The translations under genes were made by a program, and so were the position numbers. Below are positions 44,130 through 53,879 of a stretch of 64,000 nt of DNA, piece after piece. The notes beneath the pieces were generated by a model. The model was not told the origin of the DNA. It searched no databases and saw nothing but the letters and a program-made list of their open reading frames with translations. Within the stretch, counting starts at the first letter, position 1, and the number at the start of each line of letters is the position of its first letter. The DNA lies in contig NZ_CP179868.1 in the NCBI RefSeq assembly GCF_051379705.1, positions 2,542,001-2,606,000 on the forward strand, written 5' to 3'. This DNA comes from Ekhidna sp051379705 (GTDB lineage Bacteria; Bacteroidota; Bacteroidia; Cytophagales; Cyclobacteriaceae).

Positions 44130-46943
44130 ATGCGTAAAGTGAGCAATCAGGTTATAAAGGCAACAATTTTTTGCATCAGTTTGCTAGCTTATCTGCAGCC
44201 GTTGGCACAAACTGGGGATTTTATTCTTACCCACCATTCACCCAAACACTCTGAAATAGATAACATCAACTTTGAAATCAAAGCCGATAAGAATGGACTC
44301 ATTTGTATTGCAAATCGATTCGGAGTTTTAAAGTATGATGGGATTGAGTGGGATTTCTACAGAACAAGCTCCTCTGCGCTATCAATCGCCATTTCTGAGG
44401 ATAATGTGGTTTATGTTGGATGCTTAGGAGGATTTGGTAAATTGGATTATTTTAATAATTCTTATGAGTATATTCCTATCTTATCTGGTGACACGCTTTC
44501 TGAGCACTTTCTCCAAACATTTGCGACCAAAGACTTCATTTACTTCCTCAGTGATAATAGCCTTTACCAGTATTCACCCAATAGCGATGAGACCAAACAA
44601 CTTGTAGAAGGAGACTTTCTTAATGGCTATTTGTACTCAGATACGCTCTTCATTAATACCTACGATGAGCTGGTAATCTCTGCCTTCGAAGGTAAAATTG
44701 ATACCCTAGAATCTGAGACTGAGCAATGGGGTTTGATTAGTGAATCTCCCAATGGCGATAGCGAATTTGCTGTTGATATGGATGGAGGGTTATATCAAAG
44801 AAAGCAGGGGGAAATGAAACCACATCATCACTATGATAGGCTACAAGAAGCTGATGTGGTAATTACTGATTTGGAATGGGTGAATGATTCACTCGTTGCA
44901 TGTTCGACTATAGAGTCGGGGGTTTTCTTTTTGCATGTAAATGACTCATCCTACTTTGAGGTTACGGATTATCATTCAGGTCTACCGGATAATGAAATCC
45001 ATGACCTTTATGCAGATAATAATCAAGGTGTATGGGTAGCACATGAATTTGGATTAACTCGGATCGCTCCGATGTTTCCCGCATATAGTTACACCAATTT
45101 TCCAGGCTTGGAAGGTAATTTGATTGAAGTACAGCGCTTACACGACGATTTGTGGATCAATACAAGTTTAGGTGTCTATTATTTCTCCCAGGATACCTCT
45201 TACCGTAGCAGGGTATACATTGAGAAAGTTGAACGGAAACAGACTCGAAGAACAACTGCGAAAAAAGCAACGGTACAGCCAAAAGCTCCTGAACCGCAAG
45301 AAGAAAAATCAGATGAACCCGCTGAAGACCAAGAGGAGGAAGATGATAAAAAGAAGAAGAAAAAAAGAAAAAAGAAAGGTTTCCTAAATGGCCTGTTTAA
45401 GAAGAAAGATCGTGCCAATGACTCCAAAAAATCGAATGATACAGAAGGATCCTTCAAAAAGAAATTTGATGCCAATGAAACACAAACTGTCACCAGATCT
45501 AAAAGTTCGGTAGATAGATCTCAATACGTGAGAAGAGTTGAAAAGGTAGTAACTGGGGTGAGTTACCAATTTCATCATGTACCTGGCACAGACGGAAAGT
45601 TTAGGCAACTTTTGGAAGCCGAGGATAGGATCTTAGCTACCAGTCATACAGGCATCTATGAGATTACAAGAAATTCGGCCGAGCTTGTGATAAGTGAAGC
45701 AATTAGATATGCATATCTGGTCCCGGAGAGTAATCAACTTATCATAAGTACAGAAAGTGGAATTCTCAAATACTATGAACTCATCAATGATATCTGGACA
45801 GAAATATCTAGACAGGTATTTGAAGACGTTATCCTCAATGTTTACATGGATCATAAAGGAGACATCTGGCTCGCGGGTACTTCGCACATTTATCAGGGAG
45901 CAATTGCAGATGAAGGTTTCCAAATTGCCCATAGCTACGAGATCAACAACAAGTTTTATGACGAGCTAAGTATTTGGGAGCATTCTAATGTGCTCTATTT
46001 CATCAATTCGCAGGGATACTTCAAGCTGGATCGAGAAAAAGATAGAATTGTAAAAGATCGGGAGCTTGAGAAAGAATTAGGCAGTCCACATCACCATCTG
46101 CACAATGAAAAAAGTAGAGTCTGGCTTTATAATGGAAAAATATGGCACCTTTTACTTCCCGATGGTAGCATTAACGAATTTCAATATCTGGGCGTATTCC
46201 CTAATTTGAAGTACATCAATTACGATGAAAAATTAGATAGGTATTGGTTAATAACTGATGACAACCAACTTTTAGCTTATTCGGCAAGGCAGATTCCGGA
46301 GTTGCACAAATCCTATTCTATTTTTGTGAAAAGACTTGCTAGCGTTAATGGAGAAATGCGTGTAAGTGATAAAATTCAACTATCTCACGATCAAAATACC
46401 TTGAGTGTTGAATTACTAAAACCAGATTATGTTGGACTGCTGAATCCTGAATATCAATACAAGCTTGAAGGGTTAAATTCTGAATGGTCTAAGTGGACAC
46501 ATGCCAATTTGATAGACTATAGCTATCTGCCTCCTGGAAATTATAAATTGAAAGTGCGTGTCCGTGATGCGCTTGATCAAATTGATGAAGCCACGCTATT
46601 AGAGTTTACTGTGGAAACACCCTACTGGGAGAAGCCATGGTTTTATGCTGTGCAAGCATTAATTCTAGCCACTATGATCGCCATTTCTTCCAGGCTGAGC
46701 GAATCAAAACCCATCAACCGTATTGTTAAGCATGGACTAAGTATTTTGACTTTGGTTACGATCATTCAGTTGATGCAATCGGTAATTAGCACTTTTCTTA
46801 CGTTTGAAAGCACCCCAGTCATGGAGTTCGTTTTTGATGTAGGTATTGCTGTGATGGTGTTCCCAATGGAGTGGGTTTTGAGAAAGCTAATATTGGATGG
46901 TGGATTGAAAGTGTCGGGAACCACAGCGTCTACAGAACTCTAG
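44130..46943 (+). CDS. Kinase-less two-component-regulator-propeller protein with Y_Y_Y domain
   Basis: Large exported protein of about 937 residues; the ATG at 44130 gives a signal-like start (MRKVSNQVIKATIFCISLLAYLQPLAQ). The N-terminal half resembles beta-propeller repeats of hybrid two-component sensors (NGLICIANRFGVLKYDGIEWDFY, LPDNEIHDLYADNNQGVWVAHEFGLTRI). A Y_Y_Y domain lies at about residues 750-830 (YKLEGLNSEWSKWTHANLIDYSYLPPGNYKLKVRVRD). Where hybrid sensors continue into a histidine kinase, this protein has only three membrane helices (about 836-922) and then ends. A low-complexity lysine-rich insert (about residues 371-465, including KKKKKKRKKK) splits the propeller. It may sense and signal through a separate membrane partner. 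Confidence 0.82.
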   Translation: MRKVSNQVIKATIFCISLLAYLQPLAQTGDFILTHHSPKHSEIDNINFEIKADKNGLICIANRFGVLKYDGIEWDFYRTSSSALSIAISEDNVVYVGCLGGFGKLDYFNNSYEYIPILSGDTLSEHFLQTFATKDFIYFLSDNSLYQYSPNSDETKQLVEGDFLNGYLYSDTLFINTYDELVISAFEGKIDTLESETEQWGLISESPNGDSEFAVDMDGGLYQRKQGEMKPHHHYDRLQEADVVITDLEWVNDSLVACSTIESGVFFLHVNDSSYFEVTDYHSGLPDNEIHDLYADNNQGVWVAHEFGLTRIAPMFPAYSYTNFPGLEGNLIEVQRLHDDLWINTSLGVYYFSQDTSYRSRVYIEKVERKQTRRTTAKKATVQPKAPEPQEEKSDEPAEDQEEEDDKKKKKKRKKKGFLNGLFKKKDRANDSKKSNDTEGSFKKKFDANETQTVTRSKSSVDRSQYVRRVEKVVTGVSYQFHHVPGTDGKFRQLLEAEDRILATSHTGIYEITRNSAELVISEAIRYAYLVPESNQLIISTESGILKYYELINDIWTEISRQVFEDVILNVYMDHKGDIWLAGTSHIYQGAIADEGFQIAHSYEINNKFYDELSIWEHSNVLYFINSQGYFKLDREKDRIVKDRELEKELGSPHHHLHNEKSRVWLYNGKIWHLLLPDGSINEFQYLGVFPNLKYINYDEKLDRYWLITDDNQLLAYSARQIPELHKSYSIFVKRLASVNGEMRVSDKIQLSHDQNTLSVELLKPDYVGLLNPEYQYKLEGLNSEWSKWTHANLIDYSYLPPGNYKLKVRVRDALDQIDEATLLEFTVETPYWEKPWFYAVQALILATMIAISSRLSESKPINRIVKHGLSILTLVTIIQLMQSVISTFLTFESTPVMEFVFDVGIAVMVFPMEWVLRKLILDGGLKVSGTTASTEL

Positions 46944-46995
46944 AAAATCTTCATATTCAAAATACTACCTTTACCGTAGACTATAAAGTTGAATT

Positions 46996-49900
46996 ATGAA
47001 AGGTGCTATAATTCTAATTTTGTTTACGCTGAGCTTGAGCCTAATGGGTCAAGTAACGGATGATTTTAATGATGGTGATTTCACTGCTAATCCTGTGTGG
47101 ACTGGAACCAGCTCAGCAGGGACTGATGATGCATTTGATATAGTGGAGGCTGATAATCAATTAAGAAGTCAAGATCTTAATTCTGGCTCTGGTACAAGAA
47201 TGTCTTACTTAAGTACATCAGATGTTCTGGATCTTTCTTCTTCAACTGCTGAATGGGCCTTTAGGATGAGGTTATCTTTTTCTCAGCCAGGCTCAGCATC
47301 TACGAATTCTAATAATACATCAAGGGTATATCTAATGAGTACTTCTTCTGATTTAAATGGAGATCTTAATGGATATTATGTTGAGCTAAGATATCCAGAT
47401 TCGGACGTAAACGAAGTGAGACTTTACAGGCAAGATGCAGGAACATCAACTGAGATTCCATTATCTGGAACAGTACAAGAGCTAACTTCACAAGCATATA
47501 TTAATGTTGTGGTGAAAAGGTCCGAATTGGGACTGTGGGAATTAGAAGTTAATACGATAAGCCAAGGAACTGCAACAGATAATACCTACAATTCTTCTAC
47601 CTCTTTTGGAGTACAAATAAGGTATACAGCAAACACTCGAGATAATGGATTTTATTTTGATGATTTTGCCACAACATTAACACCTATCGCGGATACAACA
47701 CCACCCAACATCCAATCTGTAACAGCCATCTCAGACACAGAAGTGGATGTTCAATTCAATGAAGACGTTGATCCAACGACATCTCAAAACATTTCCAATT
47801 ACGCAATTGATGGAGAAATATCTGTTACCAATGCTGTGCTTGACGCAGATAATTCTTTGGTTCATTTAACTACAGATGCACTATCAAACGGAACAACCTA
47901 TACGATCACAATTAACAACGTTGAGGATGTGAATAGCAATCCCATCGCTACCAATAGTCAGGAAACTTTTGAGTATCTGGTATTTGAAGAGGCTGTTGAA
48001 TTTGATGTAGTGATCAATGAATTTATGCCAGATCCTAATCCAGTTGTGACAACACTCCCGGATGCAGAATATGTTGAGTTATACAATCGATCCAGTAAGT
48101 ATTTCAATCTAGAAAACTGGACACTAGATGGTCAAAATCTACCCATTTATACATTAGCTCCAGATTCATATGTCTTGGTTGTAGAAGATGATGATATTGG
48201 AGATTTTGTAGTATTCACAGAAGTCATTCCAATAACCACTTTAAGTTTAAACAATTCATCAGCTGATGATATTATTCTACTAGATGATAATGCCACAACT
48301 ATCCATTCAATTTCTTTTGAAGGATCAAACGGAGGCACTTCTACCGAATTAATCAATCCCAACGGACCAGACTATTCGGAGAACAACTATGGCCTGAGTA
48401 TCGATCCGGATGGAGGAACTCCAGAGGAACAAAATTCCATCTTTGATGACACACCTGACACCACTCCCCCCACCATCCAATCAGTAACAGTCGTTTCCAA
48501 TACGGAGCTAAGCGTATTATTTGACGAACTAATTGAAGAGACATCAGCCGAAAATTCAGCTAATTACACTGTCGATGGAGGAATTTCCGTAGTGTCTGCG
48601 ACACTCGACGTAGATCAACAACAAGTACAATTAGTAGTAGATCCACTTATTTCGGGAGAAATCAGAACATTATCTGTAGATGGAGTAGAAGATTTATCCG
48701 GAAATGTTACTTCAGATACTGAGCAATTTGAATACATCGAAACCGAAGAGGCGGTTGCTGGAGATATTATCATAAATGAGTTTCTATCTAATCCGGTAAA
48801 CGACAATGATGATTTCATCGAACTACTAAATACTTCTGACAAGTTCATTAGTATGGCTGGGTGGAATATCAGCGACGAATCCTCAGCATCGGAGGATTTG
48901 CCAGCTTTTGTCATAAGACCTGGAGAATATCTAATAATCTATGATAACGATGCAAGTCTCGATTACTCAACTTTCGGAAACGCACTGACGATTGCAAGCT
49001 TGACACTCAACAATGCCGATGATCAGATCGAAATCACAAACGCTTCAGATGTGCAGATAGCTTTTTTAGCTTATCAAGAGCAACAGGATGATGGGGTGTC
49101 TTTGGAACTGATAAACCCGAATGATCCATGTTTATCGCTCAATAGTTATGTTCCGTCTGTGGATGTCTCTGGGAGCACGCCGGGGAATCAAAATTCGGTA
49201 TTTGATGACACGCCAGATACGGAGGCACCAACCTTGCAATCCTACAATTTTGATTCAAACCTAACCGTCAACTTTTCCGAAGTAATGGATGCCGCTAGTT
49301 TGTCTGCCGGATCTTATTCAGTTTCAAATGGCATTACTATTGATGAAGTTGGCGTTATCGGCGCCTTCCCAACTTCTGTTACTCTTTCGTTTAATGAAAC
49401 GATTGAAGCCGGTGTTCTGTATGATTTGACGATTTCGGATGTCACCGACTGTGCAGGAAATGTAATCGAAGAAACCACTATAACATTTGGTGTGGGAAGA
49501 TCCCCAGACTTTAATGAGTTGATCATCACGGAGATCATGTTTGATCCAGATCCTCAAGTAGAGCTGCCAAATCAAGAATTTATAGAAGTTTACAATTCCA
49601 CATCAGACATACTCTCAATTGAGGGCATTAGTCTTACCGATGCAAGCACTACGGTGAGTCTTCCTGCACGTATGTTAAACCCAGGCGAATATTACGTCCT
49701 GACATCTACTAACGCAGCGACAGAGTTCCAAACGAATGCAATCGGCGTTTCCAGTTTTCCTTCACTAAATAATGGTGGCGAACAGCTCATGTTTTCATTG
49801 AATAATAATTTGATCTTTTCATTCAAGTATGATCCTGACTGGCATGATGAAGACAAAGCGAGCGGAGGGTATAGCCTGGAAATGATTGATATCACCAATC

Positions 49901-51138
49901 CATGTTTAGAAGATAATACTAACTGGACAAGCTCTCAGGATAACAAAGGAGGAACTCCGGGAAATGTTAATTCTGTTTCAGAAATCATTCCGGACAATTT
50001 TGGACCAGAGATCATATCTGCTATTGCAATAGAAGCAGCTTTAGTTCAGGTAAACTTCAGTGAGAAGTTAGATCCTGCCAGCACTGAAATTGCCGTAGCC
50101 ACACTTGACCCGAATATTGCGGTTAGTCAGATTGATTTTGAAATTGATAACCCATCAGCCATCTTCTTAAAACTTGCATCAGAGCTAGAGGAAAGTGTCC
50201 CATATACGCTTACAATAGAAAATCTCAGAGATTGCTCGGGCAATGAAATTGGACAGGGAGATGTGGAATTTGCACTTCCTGTGCAAGCGGAAGCTGAGGA
50301 CATAAAGTTAAGTGAGGTGCTATTTAACCCACGATCCAACGGAGTAGATTTTGTTGAAGTTTACAATGATTCAGAAAAATACATCAGCCTTAAAAATTGG
50401 AAACTCGGTAATTTGGATAATGAAGGTGACATTGATGATATAGACTTGATCACATCGGGTGAGTTAGTAATTAACCCGTTCGATTATCTGGTTTTCACCA
50501 CAGACATTAATATTCTACTCACAAACTACCCAGGTGGTCAGTCTACCAAATTCTTCGAAGTACCGACTATGCCGACCTACGCGAATGATGAAGGCTCAGT
50601 GCTGCTGATAGATCAAGCTGAAATCGTTGCAGAAACTTTCGATTATACCGAAGATTACCATTACAATCTATTGGAAAGCGTGGACGGAGTTTCCTTGGAG
50701 AGAGTCTCCTTTGAAGAAGCTACCAACAATGGCGACAACTGGCGATCTGCTAGCAGCACAGAAGGATTTGCAACACCAGGCTATCAAAACTCTCAATCAT
50801 TCAGCACTAATCAACCTGTCGGAAAAGTAGTAGCTAGCCCGGAGGTGTTTATCCCAGGTAATACAGGTTCTGGACGTGATTTCACCACTATCAATTATCA
50901 ATTCGATCAACCTGGACAGTTTGCCAACGTTAACATTTATGATCAGACGGGAAGATTAGTAAAAAATCTTGCACAAGGCGTTTTACTGTCCACAAGTGGC
51001 TTTTTGAGATGGGATGGAGACACCAATGATGGAAATGTTGCACGAATGGGTTACCATCTGATCATATTTGAAATATATGATAGTAGCGGAAATTCTGAAA
51101 TAATTAAGGAAACGGTAGTTGTAGGAAGAGATTTCTAG
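46996..51138 (+). CDS. Large modular Ig/lamin-tail surface protein, candidate T9SS cargo
   Basis: Exported protein of 1,380 residues with the signal peptide MKGAIILILFTLSLSLMGQ. A jelly-roll-like N-terminal domain (about residues 20-230) precedes four modules of about 255 residues, each with a Big_5-type Ig domain followed by a lamin-tail domain. Ig domains begin near 234 (DTTPPNIQSV), 489 (DTTPPTIQSV), 742 (DTEAPTLQSY) and 1000 (DNFGPEIISA). Lamin-tail domains begin near 336 (VVINEFMPDPN), 590 (IIINEFLSNP), 841 (LIITEIMFDPDP) and 1102 (IKLSEVLFNP). The last 100 residues form a FlgD/CTD-like Ig segment (NVNIYDQTGRLVKNL), consistent with T9SS sorting. Many acidic D-x-D loops suggest calcium binding. 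Confidence 0.88.
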   Translation: MKGAIILILFTLSLSLMGQVTDDFNDGDFTANPVWTGTSSAGTDDAFDIVEADNQLRSQDLNSGSGTRMSYLSTSDVLDLSSSTAEWAFRMRLSFSQPGSASTNSNNTSRVYLMSTSSDLNGDLNGYYVELRYPDSDVNEVRLYRQDAGTSTEIPLSGTVQELTSQAYINVVVKRSELGLWELEVNTISQGTATDNTYNSSTSFGVQIRYTANTRDNGFYFDDFATTLTPIADTTPPNIQSVTAISDTEVDVQFNEDVDPTTSQNISNYAIDGEISVTNAVLDADNSLVHLTTDALSNGTTYTITINNVEDVNSNPIATNSQETFEYLVFEEAVEFDVVINEFMPDPNPVVTTLPDAEYVELYNRSSKYFNLENWTLDGQNLPIYTLAPDSYVLVVEDDDIGDFVVFTEVIPITTLSLNNSSADDIILLDDNATTIHSISFEGSNGGTSTELINPNGPDYSENNYGLSIDPDGGTPEEQNSIFDDTPDTTPPTIQSVTVVSNTELSVLFDELIEETSAENSANYTVDGGISVVSATLDVDQQQVQLVVDPLISGEIRTLSVDGVEDLSGNVTSDTEQFEYIETEEAVAGDIIINEFLSNPVNDNDDFIELLNTSDKFISMAGWNISDESSASEDLPAFVIRPGEYLIIYDNDASLDYSTFGNALTIASLTLNNADDQIEITNASDVQIAFLAYQEQQDDGVSLELINPNDPCLSLNSYVPSVDVSGSTPGNQNSVFDDTPDTEAPTLQSYNFDSNLTVNFSEVMDAASLSAGSYSVSNGITIDEVGVIGAFPTSVTLSFNETIEAGVLYDLTISDVTDCAGNVIEETTITFGVGRSPDFNELIITEIMFDPDPQVELPNQEFIEVYNSTSDILSIEGISLTDASTTVSLPARMLNPGEYYVLTSTNAATEFQTNAIGVSSFPSLNNGGEQLMFSLNNNLIFSFKYDPDWHDEDKASGGYSLEMIDITNPCLEDNTNWTSSQDNKGGTPGNVNSVSEIIPDNFGPEIISAIAIEAALVQVNFSEKLDPASTEIAVATLDPNIAVSQIDFEIDNPSAIFLKLASELEESVPYTLTIENLRDCSGNEIGQGDVEFALPVQAEAEDIKLSEVLFNPRSNGVDFVEVYNDSEKYISLKNWKLGNLDNEGDIDDIDLITSGELVINPFDYLVFTTDINILLTNYPGGQSTKFFEVPTMPTYANDEGSVLLIDQAEIVAETFDYTEDYHYNLLESVDGVSLERVSFEEATNNGDNWRSASSTEGFATPGYQNSQSFSTNQPVGKVVASPEVFIPGNTGSGRDFTTINYQFDQPGQFANVNIYDQTGRLVKNLAQGVLLSTSGFLRWDGDTNDGNVARMGYHLIIFEIYDSSGNSEIIKETVVVGRDF

Positions 51139-51152
51139 TGTGATAAAAGAAT

Positions 51153-51175
51153 TTGGATTTATCCAATTATTTTTT
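51153..51175 (+). terminator. Weak terminator after the lamin-tail gene
   Basis: A 5-bp stem (TTGGA at 51153-51157 with TCCAA at 51162-51166) has a 4-base loop, with T-rich sequence after it (51167-51175). The stem is short, so termination may be partial. Confidence 0.45.
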
Positions 51176-51238
51176 GTGCATCTTCCTGAGTATTTTCGCT
51201 TGTTTTTTACGTTGTTAGAACTATAAACTTCACCTAAT

Positions 51239-51616
51239 ATGAGCGAAAAAACCAGATACTCCGATGAAGAACTTAAAGAGTTTGAAGATTTAATTCTTCA
51301 AAAACTTGAAAAGGCTAAAGAAGAGCTCAATACACTTAAAAGCTCACTTACACGCGAATCTGACGATAGTGGAGATAGCTTTTCCTCAGTGAAAACATTA
51401 GAAGATGGAGCCGACACGGCCGAAAAAGAGCATTTAAGTCAACTTGCAGGACGTCAGCAAAAGTTTATTAATAATCTGGAAAATGCGCTAATAAGAATTA
51501 AGAATGGCACCTATGGAATCTGCGTAGATACTGGAAAATTGATTTCCAAAGAAAGACTAAAAGCAGTTCCTCATACAACACAAAGCATAGATGCTAAGCT
51601 GAACAGGCAGTCATAA
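51239..51616 (+). CDS. DksA/TraR-family protein lacking zinc-finger cysteines
   Basis: DksA-like RNA-polymerase-binding regulator of 125 residues. The N-terminal coiled coil carries the acidic tip motif D56-x-x-D59-x-A (LEDGADTAEKEH), as in active DksA. The C-terminal domain has the family sequence GTYGICVDTGKLISKERLKAVPHTTQSI, but only one cysteine (C95) remains of the four zinc ligands. This cysteine-poor form is usual in Bacteroidota. It probably works in stringent-type control without zinc. Its stop overlaps the scpB start (TAATG), so the two are translated together. Confidence 0.92.
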   Translation: MSEKTRYSDEELKEFEDLILQKLEKAKEELNTLKSSLTRESDDSGDSFSSVKTLEDGADTAEKEHLSQLAGRQQKFINNLENALIRIKNGTYGICVDTGKLISKERLKAVPHTTQSIDAKLNRQS

Positions 51617-52176
51617 TGGATTACCTGGCTAATCATATCCAAGCCCTTGTTTTTTGTTCTCCAAAACCAATTACCGAGGAAGAAATTCAAGATTGTCTGA
51701 AGGAGATGTTTGATGCCGATGTACCAGGTGATGACATAGTCGCCGGACTTAGCACAATAAAAGAGAAATTCAAAAGTGAGGATTTTGCTATGGAATTGGT
51801 AAAATCTGGAGGAGGATATCAATTTCTAACCAAGCCTGCATATCAGGCGAGTATAGGAATTTTGCTCAAACAACAATCCAAGAAAAGACTTTCCAACTCA
51901 GCCTTGGAGACACTATCAATAATTGCTTACAAACAACCAATCACAAAAAGCGAAGCAGAGCAAATCAGAGGAGTGAGCTGCGATTACTCCATTCAGAAAC
52001 TACTTGAAAAGGAATTAGTCGAGATTAAAGGTAAATCAGAAGGTGTAGGCCGTCCAATTCTATATGGAACAAGCCAAAAATTTATGGATTACTTTGGAAT
52101 CAACGATCTTAAGGAGCTCCCAACACCAAAAGACTTCAGTTCTGAAGAGAACACAATTGGTGAAGAGAAAGAATAA
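51616..52176 (+). CDS. scpB: Segregation and condensation protein ScpB
   Basis: Kleisin-associated winged-helix protein of the SMC-ScpA-ScpB chromosome condensation complex. Paired winged-helix domains are evident from MDYLANHIQALVFCSPKPITEEEI, then SNSALETLSIIAYKQPITKSEAEQIRGVSCDYSIQKLLEKELVEIKGKSEGVGRPILYGTS, the strongly conserved core. Length is 186 residues. The scpA and smc genes are not in this window. Its start overlaps the DksA-like gene by one base, and the pseudouridine synthase follows after 19 bases. Confidence 0.95.
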   Translation: MDYLANHIQALVFCSPKPITEEEIQDCLKEMFDADVPGDDIVAGLSTIKEKFKSEDFAMELVKSGGGYQFLTKPAYQASIGILLKQQSKKRLSNSALETLSIIAYKQPITKSEAEQIRGVSCDYSIQKLLEKELVEIKGKSEGVGRPILYGTSQKFMDYFGINDLKELPTPKDFSSEENTIGEEKE

Positions 52177-52195
52177 CTTTGGGTGACCGAAATTC

Positions 52196-52939
52196 ATGAA
52201 ACGACCTAACAAAAAGGAAATAACCAAGCCTGCAGAGATTCGGCTGAATCGATTCATTGCCAATGCGGGAATTTGTTCACGACGTGAAGCAGATAATTTG
52301 ATAGCAGCTGGACAGATCAAAGTCAATGGAAAGGTTGTGACCGAAATGGGATACAAGGTGAAGAAGATGGATGCAGTTGAGTATAAAGGCAAGAAGCTGA
52401 AGTCCGAAACTCACCAATATGTACTATTGAATAAGCCGAGAGGCTTTGTTACGACGACAAAAGATCCACATGCGAAACGAACTGTGATGGAGTTGGTTTC
52501 CAAAGCATGTAGTGAGAGAATCTATCCGGTAGGTAGATTGGACAAGGAGACCACCGGGTTGTTACTATTCACCAATGATGGCGAAACAGCCAAGAAACTA
52601 ACTCACCCTTCACATAAAGTGAAGAAAATTTATCAGGTGGAGCTAGACAAACCAATAACTAAAGATCACTTTGAGAGCATTCTAAATGGAGTAACACTTG
52701 ACGATGGTCCTGCAACTGTCAATGAGATGGCAATACTTGGCGAAGACAATAAAGTTCTCGGCTTGGAGATTCACATCGGAAGAAACCGCATAGTCCGACG
52801 AATATTTGAACATCTTGGCTACACCGTAAAAAAGCTCGATCGTGTCATGTTTTCATCATTGACTAAAAAGAACCTTCCACGAGGAAAATATCGTCACCTA
52901 AGCCCCAAAGAAGTGATGGGGATCAAAGGTGTTAAATAG
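52196..52939 (+). CDS. RluB/RsuA-family rRNA pseudouridine synthase
   Basis: Pseudouridine synthase that modifies 23S or 16S rRNA. The N-terminal S4 RNA-binding domain (IRLNRFIANAGICSRREADNLIAAGQIKVNG) precedes the catalytic domain, with D116 in the motif GRLDKETTGLLLFTNDG and a GRNRIVRRIFEHLGY segment. Length is 247 residues. ScpB followed by RluB is a common gene order in many bacteria, which favours RluB (23S U2605-type) over RsuA. It ends directly against the converging hydrolase gene, with no bases between the stop codons. Confidence 0.93.
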   Translation: MKRPNKKEITKPAEIRLNRFIANAGICSRREADNLIAAGQIKVNGKVVTEMGYKVKKMDAVEYKGKKLKSETHQYVLLNKPRGFVTTTKDPHAKRTVMELVSKACSERIYPVGRLDKETTGLLLFTNDGETAKKLTHPSHKVKKIYQVELDKPITKDHFESILNGVTLDDGPATVNEMAILGEDNKVLGLEIHIGRNRIVRRIFEHLGYTVKKLDRVMFSSLTKKNLPRGKYRHLSPKEVMGIKGVK

Positions 52940-53842
52940 CTACTTGTTCATCGCATTCAGCATATAGCTAATGATTGAATCATTAGCCATGATCTTATAA
53001 TGTCCGAGTCCCTTGACATGAACAAAAGATGCATGTGGCCAGGCTTTTTCCAATTCCTCACCTTTTGAGAATGGTACGATCTGATCATCTTCGCAATAGA
53101 ATAGATGAGTGTCGATCTTCTTCATTTGATTGGTTTTCAACCTCAAGTCAAAATAATCAATAGGCTGATGATACTTTTCCTTCACCAAACCGCACATGGC
53201 ATGGTAAACTGACTCATTGCACCCGACCTCACGTACAATATCACCAAAAAAGTATCTTACATAAGGAGGAGCAGAAATTGCAAAGTAGTTTTTGGGGTGA
53301 AGTGCCGGGCCTAATTCACTCAAAGCAATACCAGTTGCCAGAGCGCCAATGGAATGACTCACGATTGCCTCGTAAGGCCCATTCTTAGCGATATGTTGCT
53401 TAATTATATCTCTAAATTCGGGTAAAGCAGTCTGCTTACCCTGTGAGTTTCCATGAGCGCGCATATCAATTGCCTCAACCCGATACCCTTTCTCTAGGAG
53501 AGTATTGATCATTCGTCTGAAATCAGACGCTTTAGATCTCCAGCCATGACAAAGGAGAACCTTTGGGCCTTCCTGACCCCATCTGTAAGACTTGATAATG
53601 TCTCCTCGATAATTGTGTTGAATAGTTTCAGCAGTTTTTAGAATATTTTTTTGAGCCTCAGTAAATCTCACCCTTCCAGGGGAAGTAAAGTAATGCCAAA
53701 TAATTTCAGCAGACTTTCTTGATGATGCATGCTGGAGCACACCTAATCCTTTTTTAATTAGCTCTACTTTCCAATTTGTTTTTGGAGGGCGTTCAGCTGG
53801 TCTGCTGATATCTTCCCCTTTTACTTCAATATGTGTGACCAT
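52940..53842 (-). CDS. Alpha/beta hydrolase under TetR control
   Basis: Cytoplasmic serine hydrolase of 300 residues. The start at 53842 (MVTHIEVKGEDI) is chosen because an upstream in-frame start at 53953 lies inside the tetR gene. The nucleophile lies in SHSIGALATG (S-x-S-x-G type). The acid is in FYCEDDQIVPFS, and the histidine is in VKGLGHYKI. The oxyanion/early region is VLLCHGWRSKASDFRRMI. It follows tetR by 37 bases, and that gap contains a second copy of the TetR operator (53849-53862). The substrate is unknown, probably an ester or lactone. The gene is likely induced when TetR binds its ligand. Confidence 0.85.
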   Translation of the reverse strand: MVTHIEVKGEDISRPAERPPKTNWKVELIKKGLGVLQHASSRKSAEIIWHYFTSPGRVRFTEAQKNILKTAETIQHNYRGDIIKSYRWGQEGPKVLLCHGWRSKASDFRRMINTLLEKGYRVEAIDMRAHGNSQGKQTALPEFRDIIKQHIAKNGPYEAIVSHSIGALATGIALSELGPALHPKNYFAISAPPYVRYFFGDIVREVGCNESVYHAMCGLVKEKYHQPIDYFDLRLKTNQMKKIDTHLFYCEDDQIVPFSKGEELEKAWPHASFVHVKGLGHYKIMANDSIISYMLNAMNK

Positions 53843-53848
53843 AATAAT

Positions 53849-53862
53849 ATACCGATTGGTAT
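53849..53862. promoter_or_regulatory. Second TetR operator, upstream of the hydrolase gene
   Basis: ATACCGATTGGTAT is a near-perfect palindrome (one mismatch between halves) identical in its core to the operator before tetR. It lies 7-20 bases before the hydrolase ATG and overlaps a TATATT-like -7 position, as in the tetR promoter. Confidence 0.75.
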
Positions 53863-53879
53863 TTTGGTGGATAAATTTT

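Noticed and set aside
45172..45387. Small lysine-rich open frame inside the propeller gene
   Set aside because: It is an out-of-frame shadow of the lysine-rich insert of the real gene at 44130-46943.
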